11,049 nt of DNA from positions 1 through 11,049 of the forward strand of contig CAAGFN010000114.1 of assembly GCA_900769145.1 (NCBI GenBank). The letters run 5' to 3'. How positions within the stretch are numbered: the first letter of the stretch is position 1; the number at the start of each line of letters is the position of its first letter. The notes below the pieces were generated by a model. It made no database searches. It saw only the letters and a program-made list of their open reading frames with translations, and was not told the origin of the DNA. Of the stretch, positions 7,905-11,049 are shown in pieces. The DNA is from Rikenellaceae bacterium. Its GTDB lineage: Bacteria; Bacteroidota; Bacteroidia; Bacteroidales; UBA932. Position numbers and translations under genes: made by a program.

Positions 7905-10298
7905 ATGAAAAAGATATTCAATATTATTAGCCTTCTTGCAGTATCAGTGGCAATCTTGTCCGGCTGTAAGGATGAACTGGTGGATACCAACCAGTATGCG
8001 GAGGCTGGCGTGGCCCTCAATGTCTATGGACCGCAGCCTGTGATGAGAGGCGGTGAACTCCGCTTCCTCGGAAGCAATCTGGACAAGATTACGGAAGTGA
8101 TTATTCCGGGTGTCAGTCCGATTACCGAAATCAATGTGGTGAAGGCAGGCGTGCCTTCCGAAATCAGAATTATTGTTCCTAAGGACGGACCGGAGCCTGG
8201 AGTCGTGACTCTCGTAGCCGCTGACGGCAAGGAAATCGTGTCCAAGACGGCCCTGACCTATCTGGAGCCTATCGAGCTTGAGTCATTCTCTCCATCTTCC
8301 GTGAAGGCGGACGATGTGCTGACCATCAAGGGTGACTATCTCAACCTCATCCACGAGGTGATTTTCAGCGAGGAAGTCATTGTCCCGGAGAAGGAATTCA
8401 TCTCACATTCACGTTACGAAATCAAGGTGAAAGTGCCTGTTGAGGCCCGTACCGGCGTGATTGGTGTCGGTGATATTGACGAGACTCTTGAGGAGAATGC
8501 TGACCTCATTCCTAACGTCATCTATTCCGAGGATGAGCTTGCAGTGGCGCAGCCGGAGGTTGCTTCAATGACTGCTGAAAGATATGTCCCGGAGGCATCT
8601 GTAAAGATCTCGGGAAAGAATCTCCAGTATGTCGCCACCCTCAATCTGCCTGGCGCTCCTGCAGTTGACTTCACTGTCAATGCTGCCGGAACAGAGCTTG
8701 AATTTGCCCTCCCTGCTGCTGCCCAGGACGGAACTGCCATCCTCGTGGCTAAATCCGGAGTTGAGGTGGAAGCCGGTGAATATGAGACGGTTGTCCCTAC
8801 ATCACTCAAATCTTCTCCTTCTCCTGTGAAGGCAGGCGCTACCCTTACCATCAGTGGCAATGACCTGGATCTGGTGACCGGAATCGATCTTCCGGGTGCA
8901 TCCGGAGTGGAGTATGAGACTGCCGGGACCATTACCCTGGCTATGCCTGAGACCGCTACTGAGGGTGATGCTACCCTCTGGATGGCAAACGGAAAGAGCG
9001 TGACAGTGGCATTCACCCTTGTCAAGCCTGAATTCGCATCATTCAGCGAGAACCCTGCTGCGGCCGGCTCCGACATTGTCATAAGCGGAACCAACCTTGA
9101 TCTTGTGAAGAGCGTGACATTCGGCGGCAATCTCACCGTTGAGGTTGAGTCTGCCGAGACCGAAATTACTGTTGCCGTTCCGACAACTGCCGAGACCGGT
9201 ATGGTTAAGCTCAATCTTGCCAATGGCACAAGCGTTGACTGTGAGTCACTTACTGTGAACAAGCCTACTGCATGCTTCATTACCGAGCTTCCTGGATCAG
9301 ATGTTGAAATTCACGGAGGTCAGGTTCTTGTTGTCCCAGTCGAGAATGAAGACAAACTCGAAAGTGTCGAGGTGAACGGCGAGAGCGTTAAGTTCATGCT
9401 CAACGGCAAGAGCCTGTATGTCTGTCTTCCTGATATGGCAGGCAAGGGTACTCTCGTAAGACTCATATCTTCCAATGGCGCAGTGGAATATACTATCAAC
9501 TGTATTCCTAACAACATTATCGAGAAGGTAATCTGGAGTGGTTCTTTCGACCTTGGAAGTTGGAGCAACAACTTTGAGATGAAGCCTGCGGGATTGTTCG
9601 AGGGCATAGAAGTCGGGCAGAGAATACGTATTTACGGAACCCCTACGGGAGACATGTTCCAGGTCAAGGTCAATGATGGAATGTGGAGCGGCATTTCAAT
9701 TTCTGAAATGGGAGAAGGCAAGGATTGTTTCGAACCTGATTCTCCCGGCTCGGCAAAACTTTCATCTGAAGGTTATATTGAATTCTTGATCACTGAAGAA
9801 ATCCAGGACCGTCTGGTCAACAGGGGAGACTGGGGCAACTCAATCATCTTCAACGGACAGAACTTCATCATTACCAAGGTTACTTACTACGTGGAAATTC
9901 CTCTTGAGGTCACTATCTTCGAGGGGCCGGTATCACTCACCTGGGGTGATGACGGAAGGTTTGGCCTTGCGACAAGTTATTTCGAGGGCCTGTCCGCAGG
10001 AAGCAAGATGATTATATACTTCACTCAGACGGAGAACTGGGGACAGGTCCAGTTCAATGATGGATATTGGACCAATATCTCGTTTGAAGAACTTGGCGGA
10101 CCTGTCCTGACTACAGATATAGTCGGTGACAAGAGTGTGACGAGGTTTGAACTCACTCTGACCCAGTCCATACTTGATACCATCCTTGCAAACAAGGGCG
10201 ATTATTTCGGTGTCAACTCTGCATATCAGGGGAATGGAACCGTTGCGTTCGTCATCCAGGGCAGCGACTGGATTATCGAAAAGATTACAGTCCTTTAA
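7905..10298 (+). CDS. Large multi-Ig (IPT/TIG) surface lipoprotein with duplicated C-terminal module
   Basis: This 797-residue lipoprotein has lipobox LSGC (Cys21) and starts 5 bp after the previous stop codon. About six tandem Ig-like units follow, at roughly 34-120, 122-208, 216-296, 298-372, 375-452 and 455-534. Several share the pattern ISGxxLxxVxxxxLPG (for example ISGKNLQYVATLNLPG and ISGNDLDLVTGIDLPG). The C-terminus holds two homologous modules, about 539-664 and 667-797. They align as FEGIEVGQRIRIY...FQVKVNDGMWSGISISEMG against FEGLSAGSKMIIY...GQVQFNDGYWTNISFEELG. The Ig-like units probably form a long stalk that carries the two modules away from the membrane; the modules, with conserved Trp and Asn-Asp, are candidate glycan-binding sites. 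No catalytic site was recognised. It occupies the SusF-like position, although there is no evidence of SusF homology. A strong hairpin follows its stop codon. Confidence 0.82.
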   Translation: MKKIFNIISLLAVSVAILSGCKDELVDTNQYAEAGVALNVYGPQPVMRGGELRFLGSNLDKITEVIIPGVSPITEINVVKAGVPSEIRIIVPKDGPEPGVVTLVAADGKEIVSKTALTYLEPIELESFSPSSVKADDVLTIKGDYLNLIHEVIFSEEVIVPEKEFISHSRYEIKVKVPVEARTGVIGVGDIDETLEENADLIPNVIYSEDELAVAQPEVASMTAERYVPEASVKISGKNLQYVATLNLPGAPAVDFTVNAAGTELEFALPAAAQDGTAILVAKSGVEVEAGEYETVVPTSLKSSPSPVKAGATLTISGNDLDLVTGIDLPGASGVEYETAGTITLAMPETATEGDATLWMANGKSVTVAFTLVKPEFASFSENPAAAGSDIVISGTNLDLVKSVTFGGNLTVEVESAETEITVAVPTTAETGMVKLNLANGTSVDCESLTVNKPTACFITELPGSDVEIHGGQVLVVPVENEDKLESVEVNGESVKFMLNGKSLYVCLPDMAGKGTLVRLISSNGAVEYTINCIPNNIIEKVIWSGSFDLGSWSNNFEMKPAGLFEGIEVGQRIRIYGTPTGDMFQVKVNDGMWSGISISEMGEGKDCFEPDSPGSAKLSSEGYIEFLITEEIQDRLVNRGDWGNSIIFNGQNFIITKVTYYVEIPLEVTIFEGPVSLTWGDDGRFGLATSYFEGLSAGSKMIIYFTQTENWGQVQFNDGYWTNISFEELGGPVLTTDIVGDKSVTRFELTLTQSILDTILANKGDYFGVNSAYQGNGTVAFVIQGSDWIIEKITVL

Positions 10299-10305
10299 AA
10301 TTATT

Positions 10306-10337
10306 TTCCCGGAGAGGCCTGACCGCCTCTCCGGGAA
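10306..10337 (+). terminator. Strong GC-rich hairpin after the 797-aa lipoprotein gene
   Basis: An 11-bp perfect stem, CCCGGAGAGGC (10308-10318) with GCCTCTCCGGG (10325-10335), closes a 6-base loop CTGACC and can extend by two T-A pairs on the outside. It begins 8 bp after the stop codon. No T-run follows, so it is not a textbook intrinsic terminator. It may terminate partially, protect the upstream mRNA from 3' exonucleases, or lower expression of the enzyme gene downstream. Confidence 0.55.
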
Positions 10338-10342
10338 CCAAT

Positions 10343-10440
10343 GAGATCTCTCCACGCGGCCTTCGGCCTTGGTCGAGATGACAGGTCGAAAACGACCTTG
10401 ATTTCTGTCATTTCGAGCGACCGGAGGGAGTCGAGAAATC
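10343..10440. repeat. REP-like intergenic palindromic element
   Basis: Two arms face each other. The left arm begins GAGATCTCTCC and ends TCGAGATGACA (10373-10383); the right arm begins TGTCATTTCGA (10406-10416) and ends GTCGAGAAATC. The inner 11 bases pair fully with one G-T wobble, and the outer ends also pair partly. A small hairpin GGTCG-AAAA-CGACC (10384-10397) sits in the centre, and GGCC-TTC-GGCC lies within the left arm. From memory, arms of the type GTCATTTCGAGCG...GAGAAATC recur many times in intergenic regions of Bacteroidota genomes. I therefore call it a dispersed palindromic repeat, without having searched for other copies. Confidence 0.6.
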
Positions 10441-10453
10441 CAAATAAACGAAA

Positions 10454-11026
10454 ATGAAAAGGAACATACTATCAATCCTGAGCCTTATCCTGTGTCTTGT
10501 GGCCTCCTGCCAGAAGCCGGATGACCCTGCCGATGAGCCTGTAAAGGGCCCGGAACTGGTGTCATCCACACCTGCGGACGGCCAGCAGGATGCTGAATAC
10601 CTGAATCTCAAGGCGAAATTGACTTTCGATGTCAATGTTATGTGCCCGACATCCAGACGTGTCGAAATATCGTTGTCCCCTTCGGGCGAAATCACATCCA
10701 TTGATGCATACGGAAAGGAAGTGACCATAGCTCTGGGCGAACTTCAGCCTTCCACAGAATATACTCTCCGTCTGCCGGAGGGAACTGTGACCGGGTACAA
10801 TGACAACCCGGCCAAGGCCATCAGCATCAGGTTCAGGACCAAGGACAAGCCTCAGTCTTCGATTTCCGAAAGCCTTGTGACAGCCAGCCCGAGTGCCAAT
10901 GCGAAGAAGGTATATGACTATTTCAGAAGCGTTTACGGTGTTAAGACAATATCGGGAGCCATTGCAAAGGTGAACTGGAATACAACGGAGGCCGACTGGG
11001 TCTACAAATGGACTGGAAAATATCCG
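10454..11026 (+). CDS. Start of a GH26-like glycoside hydrolase lipoprotein (3' truncated)
   Basis: The reading frame is open from the ATG at 10454 to the window end, but genomic sequence stops at 11026, giving 191 genuine residues. The signal peptide ends in lipobox LVASC (Cys19), followed by QKPDD. This resembles the acidic surface-export signal seen after the lipid cysteine in Bacteroidota, so the enzyme is probably on the cell surface. Residues about 34-130 look like a bacterial Ig-like (Big_5 type) domain, with SSTPADGQQDAEYLNLKAKL and LGELQPSTEYTLRLP. From about 150, KKVYDYFRSVYGVKTISGAI, VNWNTTEADWVYKWTGKYP resembles the start of GH26 endo-beta-1,4-mannanases. The catalytic glutamates lie farther downstream and are missing. 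It follows the lipoprotein genes by 155 bp, with no promoter-like sequence seen between, so readthrough from the operon is likely. Lipoprotein identity is firm; GH26 is probable, mannan specificity tentative. Confidence 0.72.
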
Positions 11027-11049
11027 AGATCGGAAGAGCACACGTCTGA
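11027..11049 (+). other. Illumina TruSeq adapter sequence (artefact)
   Basis: The last 23 bases start AGATCGGAAGAGC and continue CACACGTCTGA, an exact match to the known TruSeq read-1 adapter. They follow genomic sequence directly at the contig end. In the frame of the last gene they add the false residues RSEEHTS. This stretch should be trimmed and not annotated. Confidence 0.97.

Noticed and set aside
8522..9280. 252-codon open frame on the minus strand
   Set aside because: It lies fully inside the Ig-repeat lipoprotein gene, is rich in Ser, Thr, Val and Pro as expected from antisense of a repeat-rich gene, and shows no recognisable domain.
9933..10475. 180-codon minus-strand open frame spanning the hairpin and palindrome
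   Set aside because: It runs across the non-coding hairpin and repeat and over the end of the 797-aa lipoprotein gene. Its middle is translated palindrome, so it is a chance frame.
10562..11041. 159-codon minus-strand open frame at the right end
   Set aside because: Its apparent start lies in the adapter sequence and the rest is antisense to the GH26-like gene.

Overview
The window looks like an 11-kb contig from a member of the Bacteroidota, probably a gut or rumen Bacteroidales. The evidence is a TonB-dependent SusC-type transporter followed by a SusD-type lipoprotein, several short lipoprotein signal peptides, promoters of the Bacteroides type (TTTG and TAnnTTTG boxes), and no clear Shine-Dalgarno sequences. 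Genus cannot be decided from the sequence alone. All convincing genes lie on the + strand and form one polysaccharide utilization locus (PUL).

Layout: positions 1-531 hold no convincing gene. They contain an 11-bp inverted repeat, a 35/34-bp near-identical direct repeat and a weak partial minus-strand ORF that runs off the left edge. An AraC-family regulator follows (532-1410) with its own promoter-like sequence. A 206-bp gap then holds a possible small terminator, a good Bacteroides-type promoter and a structured leader of about 140 nt. Next come susC (1617-4844), susD (4856-6592), a 430-aa surface glycan-binding lipoprotein (6607-7899) and a 797-aa multi-domain lipoprotein (7905-10298), with only 5-14 bp between genes. 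A 155-bp gap follows with a strong hairpin and a REP-like palindromic element. The last gene (10454 onward) begins a lipoprotein with a bacterial Ig-like domain and the start of what looks like a GH26 beta-mannanase, cut by the contig end.

Working model: the AraC protein senses a sugar and activates the operon. The surface lipoproteins bind the polysaccharide, the cell-surface GH26-like enzyme cleaves it, and SusCD imports the oligosaccharides into the periplasm. Beta-mannan (galacto- or glucomannan) is the best substrate guess, but it rests only on about 40 residues of the truncated last gene.

The last 23 bases (11027-11049) match the Illumina TruSeq adapter and are not genomic. Any protein predicted through that end carries seven artificial residues. 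I found no evidence of a wholly new type of system. The most distinctive biology is the domain architecture of the two glycan-binding lipoproteins and the non-coding structures around the operon.
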